Assembly (NCBI GenBank): GCA_049517655.1
Contig: JBEKRQ010000001.1
Coordinates: 124,001 to 188,000, forward strand
Length of the DNA: 64,000 nucleotides
DNA from: UBA11358 sp049517655
GTDB lineage: Bacteria > Verrucomicrobiota > Verrucomicrobiia > Limisphaerales > UBA11358
Direction: 5' to 3'
The notes beneath the pieces were generated by a model. That model saw nothing but the letters and a program-made list of their open reading frames with translations. It had not been told where the DNA came from and ran no database searches. A program made the translations under genes and the position numbers. Positions 1 through 8,057 of this stretch are shown piece after piece (the stretch's first letter is position 1; each line of letters starts with the position of its first letter).

Positions 1-151
1 AGGGACATCGGATGCGTTCGCTTTCCGTCGTCCCTTGCGGGACGCAATTCTTCGCGGACGTTTTTCCAGCCACTTCGTGGCTGGCTAATTTCCCGTGTCG
101 CTCCGCGCCTCTGCGCCTCTGCGTCTTTGCGTCTAAATTATTCGTGTCTAT
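1..151. repeat. intergenic dispersed-repeat sequence
   Basis: No gene is seen here. Bases 66-84 form a perfect hairpin (8-bp arms, loop ttc), and bases 101-170 contain low-complexity runs of the kind 'ctctgcgcctctgcg' and 'gtgtccattcgtgg'. I recall such runs as multicopy intergenic sequence in verrucomicrobial and planctomycete genomes; copy number cannot be checked from one window. The hairpin has no T-tract on either strand, so it is not called a terminator. Confidence 0.45.
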
Positions 152-181
152 TTGTGTCCATTCGTGGTTAAATTCTCCGTG

Positions 182-655
182 ATGCTTCGCAAGATTCGGC
201 ATAAAAAAGTTCAGACGTGTGGCGGCACATTCGCCATTGTCGCGTCGCGCTACAACGCGCGTTACGTGGACGCGATGGTGCGCGCGGCACAGGCGGAATT
301 GCTCCGTGCCGGAGCGGAAGTCCAGGTCGTCCGCGTGCCGGGCGCTTATGAAATTCCCGTTGTCGCCAAACGGCTGGCTCGCGTCTCGCTTTCAGCCATC
401 ATTTGTCTGGGCGTGATTTTGCGCGGTGAAACGGTGCACGCGGCGCACATCGGCGAGGCGGTCAGCCGCGCGCTCATGCAAATCCAGCTCGCGCACGAAA
501 TTCCCGTCGTTCATGAAGTCCTGCTTTTGGAAAATGAGGGACAGGCCCGTGTCCGTTGCCTCGGCAAGAAGCACAATCGCGGAACTGAAGCGGCGCAAAC
601 GGCTTTGGCCATGGCACGGGTGATGAAAAGCCTGGATGGCAAAGGTGCGTTCTAA
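182..655 (+). CDS. ribH: 6,7-dimethyl-8-ribityllumazine synthase
   Basis: The enzyme condenses 5-amino-6-ribitylamino-uracil with 3,4-dihydroxy-2-butanone 4-phosphate in riboflavin synthesis. Family landmarks are in order: FAIVASRYN near the N-terminus, VPGAYEIP, ICLGVILRGETVH with the conserved His, and NRGTEAAQTAL near the C-terminus. The open frame begins at a TTG at 152, but the ATG at 182 gives 157 residues, the usual family length, so it is preferred; no clear ribosome binding site is visible. A small membrane-protein gene follows after 8 bases and may be co-transcribed. Family assignment is firm; an icosahedral or pentameric assembly cannot be told from sequence. Confidence 0.93.
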   Translation: MLRKIRHKKVQTCGGTFAIVASRYNARYVDAMVRAAQAELLRAGAEVQVVRVPGAYEIPVVAKRLARVSLSAIICLGVILRGETVHAAHIGEAVSRALMQIQLAHEIPVVHEVLLLENEGQARVRCLGKKHNRGTEAAQTALAMARVMKSLDGKGAF

Positions 656-663
656 ATTTCAAG

Positions 664-882
664 ATGCCCTATTTTGCAATTTTACTGATTGTCGTATTTG
701 CGGTTTTCTTCTATCGCGCCGCGGAATTTGAAGACGAATCCAGTCTGATATGGTGCGGGTTGTCCATTTTGATTTCCGTGGCGACTTTGTTTTTTCTCCA
801 TTGGGGCTGGCTTGGAACCATACTCGGCCAGGTCGGACTTTTTGTGGGCATCGGCATTTTTCGGGTGATGCGAAAATCGTAA
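664..882 (+). CDS. small hypothetical membrane protein
   Basis: This 72-residue protein is not recognised. It is almost entirely hydrophobic: segments at about residues 3-18, 27-45 and 49-67 could each span the membrane, separated by a short acidic loop (EFEDESS). It starts 8 bases after the ribH stop on the same strand, so the two are probably co-transcribed. The strong hydrophobic pattern and tight spacing argue for a real gene, but nothing links it to riboflavin synthesis beyond position. Confidence 0.55.
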   Translation: MPYFAILLIVVFAVFFYRAAEFEDESSLIWCGLSILISVATLFFLHWGWLGTILGQVGLFVGIGIFRVMRKS

Positions 883-917
883 ATCAGAAATTTCCAATCG
901 CCAATCCGCAATCAAAA

Positions 918-994
918 TGGTACGCCCGGCGCGAGTCGAACGCGCGACCCTCTGCTTAGAAGGCAGATGCTCTATCCATCTGAGCTACGGGCGC
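918..994 (-). tRNA. tRNA-Arg (anticodon TCT)
   Basis: Read on the minus strand, the 77-base sequence folds as a cloverleaf. The 7-bp acceptor stem is GCGCCCG with CGGGCGT (one G-U pair at the end), the D-arm contains AGCTCAGATGGATAGAGC, the anticodon loop is CTTCTAA giving TCT, the T-arm carries GTTCGACTC, the discriminator is A, and CCA is encoded at 918-920. It reads AGA arginine codons. Confidence 0.96.
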
Positions 995-1031
995 AACCGA
1001 TTCACACTACCGATGCGGCGCGGCGCGCGCA

Positions 1032-1085
1032 AGCGCGGTTGTCTTGGCGGCGGTCCCGGCTTGGAGGCGCTTCAACCGTGCCGCT
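1032..1085. repeat. direct repeat copy 1 (NO-block left flank)
   Basis: About 52 bases beginning agcgcggttgtc and ending cgcttcaaccgtg recur, with only a few differences, at 4953-5007. The two copies have the same orientation and lie just outside the hemerythrin/NO-reductase block. The remainder of 995-1196 holds no convincing gene. Confidence 0.8.
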
Positions 1086-1196
1086 TGAAGATGAATTCTG
1101 CCCAAATGAAAACCACTGGGTTGCAAATGCTTTGGAAGCTGGTGAAGCATGGTGGGAAAAAGTCACTCTCCGATGGGGAAGTGAGTGAGTTGGGTT

Positions 1197-1808
1197 TCAT
1201 GATGAACAGCCGCACCCACAGCCGCCGGACGGCGTGGCGTTCGATGCGGATGATTGCATGGCCGCCGGAGCGAGACCCTTGGCAAACCGCTCCAGACGGG
1301 CAATGACATCAAAGCCAACGGACCTATCCACCTCGGCAAACTTCTCGCTCAATTCCTTCTGGTCGGCTTCCGTGAGGATCTTGTCAGCCATCGGAAAGAC
1401 CATCGCGTCTTCTTTCCAGATATGGTTCTGATAGAGGTTGACAATCCTGCGCAGTGTTTGAACCAGACCATCCTGTGCGCCGGGTCTCTTCTGCGTGTAA
1501 AAGGTTATCTCTTCTTCCAAGGTGCCGACCAGCGCACGGCCCCTTACATGTTCCTGGTTGAGTCCGCCAATTGGGCAGCCTTGCGGAGGCACGCCGCGTT
1601 TGACCAGCATCGGGAAGAACAGCGCCTCTTCCTTGCCGTGATGTAGTTTGTCCGCGTAGACACGGAAAAACTCCACCGCCGTTTTCAACAGAGCTACATC
1701 GGCGTGCCGGCCCTTCTCAATGGCGAGCGCGAGGTCGCCGAGAGCTTTCACCACGGTTTCAATAGTTCGATGCTCCGCTTCCATTACTTGGGTTGCTGTC
1801 ATGGTCAT
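1197..1808 (-). CDS. hemerythrin-domain protein with Cys-rich tail
   Basis: A hemerythrin-like HHE-type protein that would bind a di-iron centre in a four-helix bundle and sense or bind O2 or NO. Visible ligands include EAEHRTIE, KLHHGKEEALFFPML, LNQEHVRGR and YQNHIWKEDAMVFPMA, the expected order of His/Glu motifs. The frame opens upstream at GTG 1922, but homology starts at the ATG at 1808 (or 1802), giving 203 residues. The C-terminus ends in SGGCGCGCSS, an unusual cluster of three Cys that could bind metal or form disulfides. It is divergent from the NO reductase gene at 2026, which suggests a role in nitric-oxide response, as for YtfE/NorA-type relatives; this link is inferred. Confidence 0.85.
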   Translation of the reverse strand: MTMTATQVMEAEHRTIETVVKALGDLALAIEKGRHADVALLKTAVEFFRVYADKLHHGKEEALFFPMLVKRGVPPQGCPIGGLNQEHVRGRALVGTLEEEITFYTQKRPGAQDGLVQTLRRIVNLYQNHIWKEDAMVFPMADKILTEADQKELSEKFAEVDRSVGFDVIARLERFAKGLAPAAMQSSASNATPSGGCGCGCSS

Positions 1809-1961
1809 GGTTTTTGGGACATTATTGGTTGTGTTGATGTTTAGATTCGTTTTCGACCGCTGCTTTTCAAGAAAGCTAACCGATTTTGGCTTAAAATCAA
1901 AACCCTGCCTGTGACACAACACTGCGAGTCAATTCAAATATGAACCGTTCGGACAGTCCCT

Positions 1962-1990
1962 TTGACAATGCCAGCCGTCTAAAGTAACAA
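1962..1990 (+). promoter_or_regulatory. candidate sigma70 promoter for norZ
   Basis: TTGACA at 1962-1967 and TAACAA at 1985-1990 are 17 bases apart. They are followed after 35 bases by the norZ ATG, itself preceded by AAAGGAAA as a good ribosome binding site. No FNR/DNR-type TTGAT-N4-ATCAA palindrome or other NO-responsive box was recognised in 1809-2025. Confidence 0.4.
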
Positions 1991-2025
1991 TAGCAAAACT
2001 CCATGCCAGGGCACGAAAGGAAATT

Positions 2026-4320
2026 ATGAATGAATCGTCCAGACAAAATTTATTGATCTCCAAAGGGTGGATTCAGGCGGTCGCGCTTGTGATGCTCTTT
2101 GGATTTTTCATTTTGGGGCTACTCGCGTATCGCACTTACACCGACGAACCGCCGATCCCGGCCAGAGTGATTGACGTGAATGGGAACCTGCTTTTTACCG
2201 GGCAAGACGTGACTGCGGGGCAGGAAACTTTTCTTAAAAACGGACTGATGGAATACGGTTCGATTTTCGGTCACGGCGCGTGGCTGGGGCCGGATTTCAC
2301 AGCGGACTACCTGCATCGCGCCGCCGAAATGACGATTGATTACTACGGTGGGAATTCTTTAGACGCGGCGCGGCAGCAAACCATTGTCGATTTCAAAACC
2401 AATCGTTACGACAGCGCGATGGGCGTTTTGACTTACAGCGCGGCACAAGCCGACGCTTTTCAAAAGCTTACCGCTTACTACGCCGGTTTTTTTGGAACAC
2501 CCACGACGAAATTCGGTTTGCGTCCCAATGCGATTACTGACCCGGAAAAAATCCGGCAACTCACGGCCTTTTTCAGTTGGTCGGCATGGGCGGGGTCAGC
2601 CTTGCGACCGCACAAAAATTATTCCTATACGAACAACTGGCCGCCCGAATCGCTCGTCGGCAATCACGCCACGGCGGAAACCATTCTCTGGAGCGTTCTC
2701 TCCCTCATCGCCTTGTTGGGTGGCATCGGTTTGTTGCTGGCCGCCTTTGGCCGGTGGAATTTTCTCGGCTGGCACGGACGCGAGGAGGAGCGCATTGCAT
2801 TCCGCCCGCCGGACGAAGTGATGCTCACACCGGCGCAGCGGTCGTGTGCGTGGTTCTTTCTGGTGATGGCGGCGCTCTTCACGGTGCAAACGCTTTTGGG
2901 CGGTGCGGCGGAACATTATCGCGCGGAACTTTCAAACTTTTTCGGCTTCGATCTGGCGCGTGTGCTGCCGTTCAACATCGCCCGCACCTGGCATTTGCAA
3001 CTGGCGATTTTCTGGGTCGCCACGTCGTATCTCGCCGCCGGAATCTTTCTCGTGCCAATGATTACGGGACGCGAACCGCGCGGACAAAGCAGGCTTTCCT
3101 ATTTGTTGCTCGGTGCGCTGGTGCTGGTCGTGTTTGGCAGCATGGCGGGCGAATACGCGGGCATCAGCGGCTGGATTCAAAAAGGCTGGTCGTGGTTTGG
3201 AGATCAGGGTTTTACTTTTCTCGATTTGGGTCGTTTCTGGCAAATTTTGCTGACGGTGGGTTTGTTCTTCTGGGTCGTGATTCTTTTTCGCGGATTGCGG
3301 AACAAATTGCGGACCGAATACGCGGGCAATATGCCGTGGCTGTTTTTCTTTGCCGCGCTTTCCATTCCCGCATTTTACGCCGTCGGGCTGCTCGTGCGGA
3401 CGAACTCAACTTTTACCACGACGGATTTCTGGCGGTTTTGGGTCGTGCATTTGTGGGTGGAGGATTTTCTCGAATTATTCACGACGGTCATGGTCGCTTA
3501 TATTTTCGTGCTGCTCGGCGTGGTGCATCAACGCGTGGCCTTGCGGCTGATTTATCTGGACGTTGTGCTGTATTCGGCGGGCGGTGTCATCGGCACGATG
3601 CACCATCTGTATTTTTCGGGCGAACCAGCGGAACACATGGCGTTGGGCGCATTCTTTTCGGCGGCGGAAGTGATTCCGCTGACGTTGCTCACGGTCGAAG
3701 CGTGGAGTTTTCTCCAACTCGGCGCGCAACAGGGGTCGCAGGCACGGACGCCGTTTCCGCATTTCTGGGCGGTGATGTTTCTGGCGGCAGTGGGCTTCTG
3801 GAATTTTCTCGGCGCGGGTATTTTCGGTTTTTTGATCAATCTCCCCATTGTTTCGTATTATGAAATCGGCACAGCGCTCACGTCGAATCACGCGCACGCG
3901 GCCATGATGGGGGTTTATGGAATGCTGGCGGTCGGACTGGCACTCTTCTGCCTGCGCTATTTGATTCCTGAGAAACTGTGGAGCGACCGCGCGGCGAAAA
4001 TCAGTTTCTGGTCGCTTAATCTCGGTTTGGCTTGGATGGTTTTTGCCACGCTGTTTCCGCTCGGATTGATTCAACTCTATCACTCGGTGAACGTGAGCTA
4101 TTTTGACGCCCGCTCGCTGAAGTTCCTTTCCAATCACACCAACACCATGCTTGAATGGCTGAGGCTGCCCGGCGACGCGCTGTTTATTGTCGGCGGCACG
4201 CTGCCGATTCTTTACCTGTGCTGGCTCGGCGTGTCGCGCATGAAAATCCAACCGCCGCGCGAAGAACCCGACGGCGCGCTTTTTACGGAAATTCAGGAAT
4301 CCAAAAAATTCGGCGCATGA
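2026..4320 (+). CDS. norZ: quinol-dependent nitric oxide reductase (qNOR)
   Basis: Reduces two NO to N2O in the cytoplasmic membrane with electrons from quinol. It has the single-chain qNOR layout: an N-terminal TM segment (about 15-36), a periplasmic cytochrome-c-like domain lacking a heme c motif (to about 215), then a long multi-TM catalytic part. Expected ligands are present: H323 (TWHLQL), H475 and E479 (HLWVE), H526/H527 (MHHLYF), and H622/H624 (NHAHAAMMG). At 764 residues it matches the family. A strong AAAGGA site precedes the ATG. The stop overlaps the next gene's start (ATGA), and the hemerythrin gene is divergent, pointing to NO detoxification or the NO step of denitrification; no nitrite or N2O reductase is in the window. 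Confidence 0.96.
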   Translation: MNESSRQNLLISKGWIQAVALVMLFGFFILGLLAYRTYTDEPPIPARVIDVNGNLLFTGQDVTAGQETFLKNGLMEYGSIFGHGAWLGPDFTADYLHRAAEMTIDYYGGNSLDAARQQTIVDFKTNRYDSAMGVLTYSAAQADAFQKLTAYYAGFFGTPTTKFGLRPNAITDPEKIRQLTAFFSWSAWAGSALRPHKNYSYTNNWPPESLVGNHATAETILWSVLSLIALLGGIGLLLAAFGRWNFLGWHGREEERIAFRPPDEVMLTPAQRSCAWFFLVMAALFTVQTLLGGAAEHYRAELSNFFGFDLARVLPFNIARTWHLQLAIFWVATSYLAAGIFLVPMITGREPRGQSRLSYLLLGALVLVVFGSMAGEYAGISGWIQKGWSWFGDQGFTFLDLGRFWQILLTVGLFFWVVILFRGLRNKLRTEYAGNMPWLFFFAALSIPAFYAVGLLVRTNSTFTTTDFWRFWVVHLWVEDFLELFTTVMVAYIFVLLGVVHQRVALRLIYLDVVLYSAGGVIGTMHHLYFSGEPAEHMALGAFFSAAEVIPLTLLTVEAWSFLQLGAQQGSQARTPFPHFWAVMFLAAVGFWNFLGAGIFGFLINLPIVSYYEIGTALTSNHAHAAMMGVYGMLAVGLALFCLRYLIPEKLWSDRAAKISFWSLNLGLAWMVFATLFPLGLIQLYHSVNVSYFDARSLKFLSNHTNTMLEWLRLPGDALFIVGGTLPILYLCWLGVSRMKIQPPREEPDGALFTEIQESKKFGA

Positions 4321-4838
4321 TCCACGGCGTCCACATCGAAGTCGTTCTGGCTGGTGTCTATGTGCTGTTCCTCATTGGCGTGGCGGCGGTGTTGGAATTG
4401 CTGGCCCGTTATTCCCATCGCCGTTCGGAGCATTATCGTAATTCCGGCTTCACCTACAAACGTCAGCTCGACGTATGGGAATGTCCCACCGGCCAGCACC
4501 TGAAGCGCGTGGAAACGGACTTCGAGCGGCGCATCGCGCATTACCGCGCGCCAGCCCACAAGTGCAACGTCTGCCATTGCAAAAAGGATTGCACCGATTC
4601 GGATGACGGACGGGAGTTGGAAAGCCGCCTGGACGCCTGGCTGCAATCGGAGTTGCGTCGCTTTCACCGGGGCATTTCCCTGGCACTGCTGTTGTTGGCC
4701 GTTCTTATTCTGATGGTGGAAATGTTTCGGCACCGCGAAACACACGACTGGATTGTTCTCACCGGATTACTGGTTCCAATAGGTCTCGCCAGTTCAAGGT
4801 ATTTTGTTTCCTTTGTCGAGCCGGCACGGAAAAACTGA
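4317..4838 (+). CDS. qNOR-coupled membrane protein with Cys cluster
   Basis: This 173-residue protein starts at the ATG inside the norZ stop (ATGA), so translation is coupled. One TM segment lies at about 9-29 and two more at about 119-136 and 145-163. Between them, residues 45-105 form a soluble Cys-containing module: WECPTGQHLK (C56), then CNVCHCKKDC (C83, C86, C88, C92) and a CTDSDDGRELE stretch. That order closely resembles the zinc-ribbon-like segment found in IS1182-type DDE transposases (CPxGxxL ... CxxCPxxxxC), here without any DDE domain and between membrane helices. It may bind zinc, iron or an Fe-S cluster. Function is unknown; an electron-transfer, assembly or NO-sensing role with qNOR is a guess from position. 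Confidence 0.8.
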   Translation: MIHGVHIEVVLAGVYVLFLIGVAAVLELLARYSHRRSEHYRNSGFTYKRQLDVWECPTGQHLKRVETDFERRIAHYRAPAHKCNVCHCKKDCTDSDDGRELESRLDAWLQSELRRFHRGISLALLLLAVLILMVEMFRHRETHDWIVLTGLLVPIGLASSRYFVSFVEPARKN

Positions 4839-4952
4839 CTGCTTCAGGGTGGCGCCAACCCATCGCAAAAAAATAAATCAGCAGGCGATTGCACACAGCG
4901 CTATTATGCTGTCCAGCCAATCAAGAAGGGGCACTCCCTTGGTGCTGTCATT

Positions 4953-5007
4953 AGCGCGGTTGTCTGGGCGGGCGGTCCCGGCTTGGATGCGCTTCAACCG
5001 TGTCGCG
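4953..5007. repeat. direct repeat copy 2 (NO-block right flank)
   Basis: Second copy of the ~52-base repeat at 1032-1085, in the same orientation, here 114 bases after the NO-block and 62 bases before the thioesterase gene. The surrounding stretch 4839-5069 contains no convincing gene. Confidence 0.8.
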
Positions 5008-5069
5008 TTCTTGACTTTCCCCGGCCGGGCGTGACTCTTTGGTTGTTCGTTTGATGGAAAGAGGAACGT

Positions 5070-5501
5070 ATGGAACCGGTCTATCGCTTTGACATCACGG
5101 TGCCCGCGGAGGTGGTGGATGAAAACCGTCACGCGAACAACGTCGCTTATGTGCAGTGGATGCAGGAGGCGGCAATTCAGCATTCCGCTGCTGCCGGTTG
5201 CACTGGAATGACCCGGGCACTCGGCGCGGCCTGGGTGGTGCGGACGCACCGGATTGAATATCTCAATCCAGCGTTTGCCGGTGATGCCGTCACCGTTCTG
5301 ACCTGGGTCGCCAATTTCCGCAAGGTGCGCTCGTTGCGCCGATACAAGTTCATTCGCGCCGCCGACCAAACGATTCTGGCGCAGGGAGAGACCGATTGGG
5401 TGTTTGTGGATGCCGGCACCGGGCGTCCCCGGACAATTCCTGATGAAATCAAAAAAGCTTTTGGGATTGCAACCGAAGAAGCCGCGGACAAACACGGATA
5501 A
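5070..5501 (+). CDS. acyl-CoA thioesterase, hot-dog fold (FcbC/YbgC type)
   Basis: A 143-residue hot-dog-fold thioesterase that would hydrolyse an acyl-CoA. The diagnostic helix motif DENRHANNVAYVQWMQEA is at residues 17-34, with the catalytic-type Asp, His and Asn spacing of the 4-hydroxybenzoyl-CoA thioesterase family; the later EYLNPAFAGD and GETDWVFVD strands also fit. AAAGAGG five bases before the ATG is a good ribosome binding site. Substrate is not predictable. The last ~30 codons recur as a degenerate remnant at 9291-9393, so this copy is the intact one. Confidence 0.85.
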   Translation: MEPVYRFDITVPAEVVDENRHANNVAYVQWMQEAAIQHSAAAGCTGMTRALGAAWVVRTHRIEYLNPAFAGDAVTVLTWVANFRKVRSLRRYKFIRAADQTILAQGETDWVFVDAGTGRPRTIPDEIKKAFGIATEEAADKHG

Positions 5502-5632
5502 TCGCCGAATTCCAAGTGGCGGACTGCAAGTTCCGAATGTTCCCGATTTCTTGATTCCAAATCCGAAATCGAACCGCCCTTATCACCCCTTGAGATGTTT
5601 TTCCACTGTTTTGATGTCGCCGATTATGCCCG
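5413..5632. repeat. left ~200-bp direct repeat flanking WD40/DUF362 cassette
   Basis: This stretch spans the 3' end of the thioesterase gene, the spacer, and a relic of the 3' end of the nucleotidyltransferase gene. It aligns with 9291-9497 over its whole length apart from a ~30-base gap in the right copy (here around 5528-5562). Long near-identical blocks include gccgcggacaaacacgga and tgagatgttttt. The remaining bases 5633-5808 carry no gene that I can support. Confidence 0.85.
5583..5632 (-). pseudogene. relic of nucleotidyltransferase 3' end
   Basis: On the minus strand these bases read GIIGDIKTVEKHLKG-stop, almost the same as the true C-terminus GTTGDIKTAEKHLQG-stop of the gene ending at 9445. 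Homology stops abruptly to the right, so only about 15 codons remain. It marks where the nucleotidyltransferase gene end was duplicated or separated from its gene body. Confidence 0.8.
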
Positions 5633-5808
5633 GCTCCCGGGGCTGGGAAATCAAAGGCGTTGTGTTCCGTTTTGATCTCATGCGCTCAATGTTCGGGGAC
5701 ATTCACGCCTCATCTGTAGGATCCGGCGCGGGCCGAATCATTCTTTTTTGGAACGCAAAAAACAGGATGTCAGCCCAAGCGGATCCGCCCGGGTCACTGC
5801 GGGTGAGC

Positions 5809-8049
5809 TTACGGTGGCGTGATGGCCCGATAGAAGAGAGCGGCCGCCCGGTTGGTTGTGGGGTCGAGGATGGACAACAAGTTTGTATTACTGACGGCCA
5901 GGGTCAGAAATGTCCAATCTGACAAATTGGTGGAGGATTGAATCACGTAATGCGTCCGGGGCTGGACAGTCGCGTTCAGGATGGTGGGCGTGTCCGGGCC
6001 GGCGGTGAGGGAGTTAAAAACCAGCGGCGGCTGGCCGAGAGCGCCGAGCGCATTGTCCACCAACGCCAGCGTGGCATCCTGGCGGCCATAAAGGAACAAA
6101 TTGCCGTTGGGTGAATACGCAAGACACGAAACCCGGAATGTTTCCTGCGTGATGGTTTGGCTCAGAGTACCGCCGGCGACGTTCCAAAGTTTGATGGTGT
6201 CCTGGTCGGCAGACGCCAGCGTGCTGCCGTCGGCAGAGAAGGCGACAAAGCTGACGGGATTGGTGCTCGTGCCAAAGTTCCGCGACGAGCCATCCGAGAC
6301 CTGCCATACCTTGAGGGAATTCGTTCCACTGCTGCCGGAGGCAACCGTGTTGCCGTCGGGCGAGAAGGCGACGGCTTCCACGTTGTTGGAGTGGCCGCTG
6401 AACGTCTGGACAAGGCTGCTGTTGGTCAGCGCCCATATCTTGATCGTGTTGTCAAACCTCCGCCCCCCGGAAGCAAGAAGATCGCCGCGCGGAGAAAAAG
6501 CCAGTGCGGTGACGCCGTTGGAATGTCCAGCCAGTGTCCCCAACAAGGACCCGTCGTTCGGGTTCCACAACTGAATCGTCTGTTCGTCGAAATCTCCGCC
6601 AGATGCCAGCATCGAGCCGTCCGGTGAAAAGGCCAGCGCCATTGCGCCGTTCGTGTCCGCGTTGATGGTGCGCAACACCGCCCCGTCGCTCAACCGCCAC
6701 AATTTGATGGCCGGATCCAGCGGGCCACCGCTCGACGCCAGAACCGCGCTGTCCGGCGTGAAAGTGATGGCGCTGACCCATCCTGTGGTGCCGGAAAGGG
6801 TGCGCAGGAGAAGGCCGTCCACCGAGCGACGCACCTGAATGGATTGATCGTTGCCGGCACTCGCGCACAGCGTTCCGTCGGGGGAAATGGCCACCGCCCT
6901 GATGTAATCCGTATGGCCGCCTAGGCTTTGAATGAAAGTTCCGTCGGTTGCCGACCAGATTTTCACGGCGTCATCTTCACCCCCGGAAATCACGCGCGCG
7001 CCATCCGGCGAAAAAACAACCGCAGTGACCGTAGCCGTATGCGCTGCAATGGTTGCCGTGCATGTCGCGCCCGCCCAGTTCCAGAGCTTCACGCTCCCGT
7101 CGAGGCAGCCCGAGGCAAGCGTTTGCCCGTCCGGACTGAAAGCAACCGAGGTGACGCCATTCGTGTGGCCCGTCAGCGTTTGCAGGCAACTCCAGCTGGT
7201 GGTGGACCAGATGCGAATGGTTTGGTCGAGGCTGGCGGAGGCCAGCAATCCGCCGTCGGGTGAGAAGGCAACGGCGGTCACGTTGCTCGTGTGAGCCGCG
7301 TTTGTCGTCCAGAGCTGGCTCCAGAAAGAATTCCAAGCGCGGATCGTTTTGTCTTCACAGGCCGATGCGAGCAATCCAGTCGTGGAAAAGGCAACGGACG
7401 TTGCCGCCGCGGGCCCCACCGCCGTGTTGTAGGCCGGCTTTGTCGTCACCACCAACCCATTGCTGACCACGTGCACGTAATTGCTGCCCGCCGCGTTGCC
7501 CGAGGCGAGCCGGGTGCTGTCGGAAGAGAACGCGAGGCCGGTGATCTTGCCGTATCGGTTGGTCACGACCCACACCAGGCTGACGTTGGTGGCAGCCCAT
7601 CCGCTCGGGGCCTGCCAAAGATAGACTTCGCCCAGCCCGGGAATGGCATTGTAGTCACCCGGCACGTTGCCGCTGGCGAAACCGCCGTAATACGTGCCGG
7701 CGGCGAGTTTGGTTCCATCCGGCGAAAGGGCAACGGCAGTGGCTTGGTACGGTTCCGTGCTGAACGTTCTAAGCAAAGTTCCGTTCGTGGACCACAGTTT
7801 GACGGTATAGTCGTCACTCGACGAGGCGATGAGGGTTCCATCCGCCGAGCAGGCCAGACCCGTTATCCGGGCGGCGTGACCGCCCTGCATCCAAACCGGG
7901 TTGGCCGCCGCTTGCGTTGCGCCCAAGAGCGGGAATACCAAGGCAGCGGTGACTCCAAACCAAGCGCGTCGAAAATTTTGACGGGCGAGCAACTTCTCTT
8001 CCATTTCGAGTGCGACCACAACACGGCGGGTTAAAGCGCGAACTGTCAT
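5809..8049 (-). CDS. secreted WD40 beta-propeller protein
   Basis: A 746-residue protein built of about 14 WD40 repeats (VAFSPDG..LASG..D..IKLW), roughly residues 55-690, which would form two beta-propellers for protein binding. A signal peptide lies near RRAWFGVTAALVFPLLGATQA; an internal ATG at 8004 would place it closer to the N-terminus and may be the true start. The last ~45 residues (HYVIQSSTNLSDWTFL ... ALFYRA) match a C-terminal module common on verrucomicrobial secreted proteins. It is 8 bases downstream of the DUF362 gene and probably co-transcribed. Its location between two copies of a duplicated flank suggests arrival as a cassette. Binding partner is unknown. Confidence 0.88.
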   Translation of the reverse strand: MTVRALTRRVVVALEMEEKLLARQNFRRAWFGVTAALVFPLLGATQAAANPVWMQGGHAARITGLACSADGTLIASSSDDYTVKLWSTNGTLLRTFSTEPYQATAVALSPDGTKLAAGTYYGGFASGNVPGDYNAIPGLGEVYLWQAPSGWAATNVSLVWVVTNRYGKITGLAFSSDSTRLASGNAAGSNYVHVVSNGLVVTTKPAYNTAVGPAAATSVAFSTTGLLASACEDKTIRAWNSFWSQLWTTNAAHTSNVTAVAFSPDGGLLASASLDQTIRIWSTTSWSCLQTLTGHTNGVTSVAFSPDGQTLASGCLDGSVKLWNWAGATCTATIAAHTATVTAVVFSPDGARVISGGEDDAVKIWSATDGTFIQSLGGHTDYIRAVAISPDGTLCASAGNDQSIQVRRSVDGLLLRTLSGTTGWVSAITFTPDSAVLASSGGPLDPAIKLWRLSDGAVLRTINADTNGAMALAFSPDGSMLASGGDFDEQTIQLWNPNDGSLLGTLAGHSNGVTALAFSPRGDLLASGGRRFDNTIKIWALTNSSLVQTFSGHSNNVEAVAFSPDGNTVASGSSGTNSLKVWQVSDGSSRNFGTSTNPVSFVAFSADGSTLASADQDTIKLWNVAGGTLSQTITQETFRVSCLAYSPNGNLFLYGRQDATLALVDNALGALGQPPLVFNSLTAGPDTPTILNATVQPRTHYVIQSSTNLSDWTFLTLAVSNTNLLSILDPTTNRAAALFYRAITPP

Positions 8050-8057
8050 TTGGATGG

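Noticed and set aside
918..1085. tRNA-Arg as the attachment site of an integrated island
   Set aside because: The direct repeats are outside the tRNA and do not copy its 3' end, and no integrase gene is present.
917..1306. Plus-strand frames over the tRNA and the following repeat
   Set aside because: They run through the tRNA gene and repeat DNA and show no protein features.
1809..2025. FNR/DNR or NsrR site between hemerythrin and norZ
   Set aside because: No convincing palindrome of those families was found on either strand.
2577..3863. Long open frame (428 codons) overlapping norZ in another frame
   Set aside because: It has no recognisable domains and only reflects the GC-rich codon pattern of the true qNOR frame.
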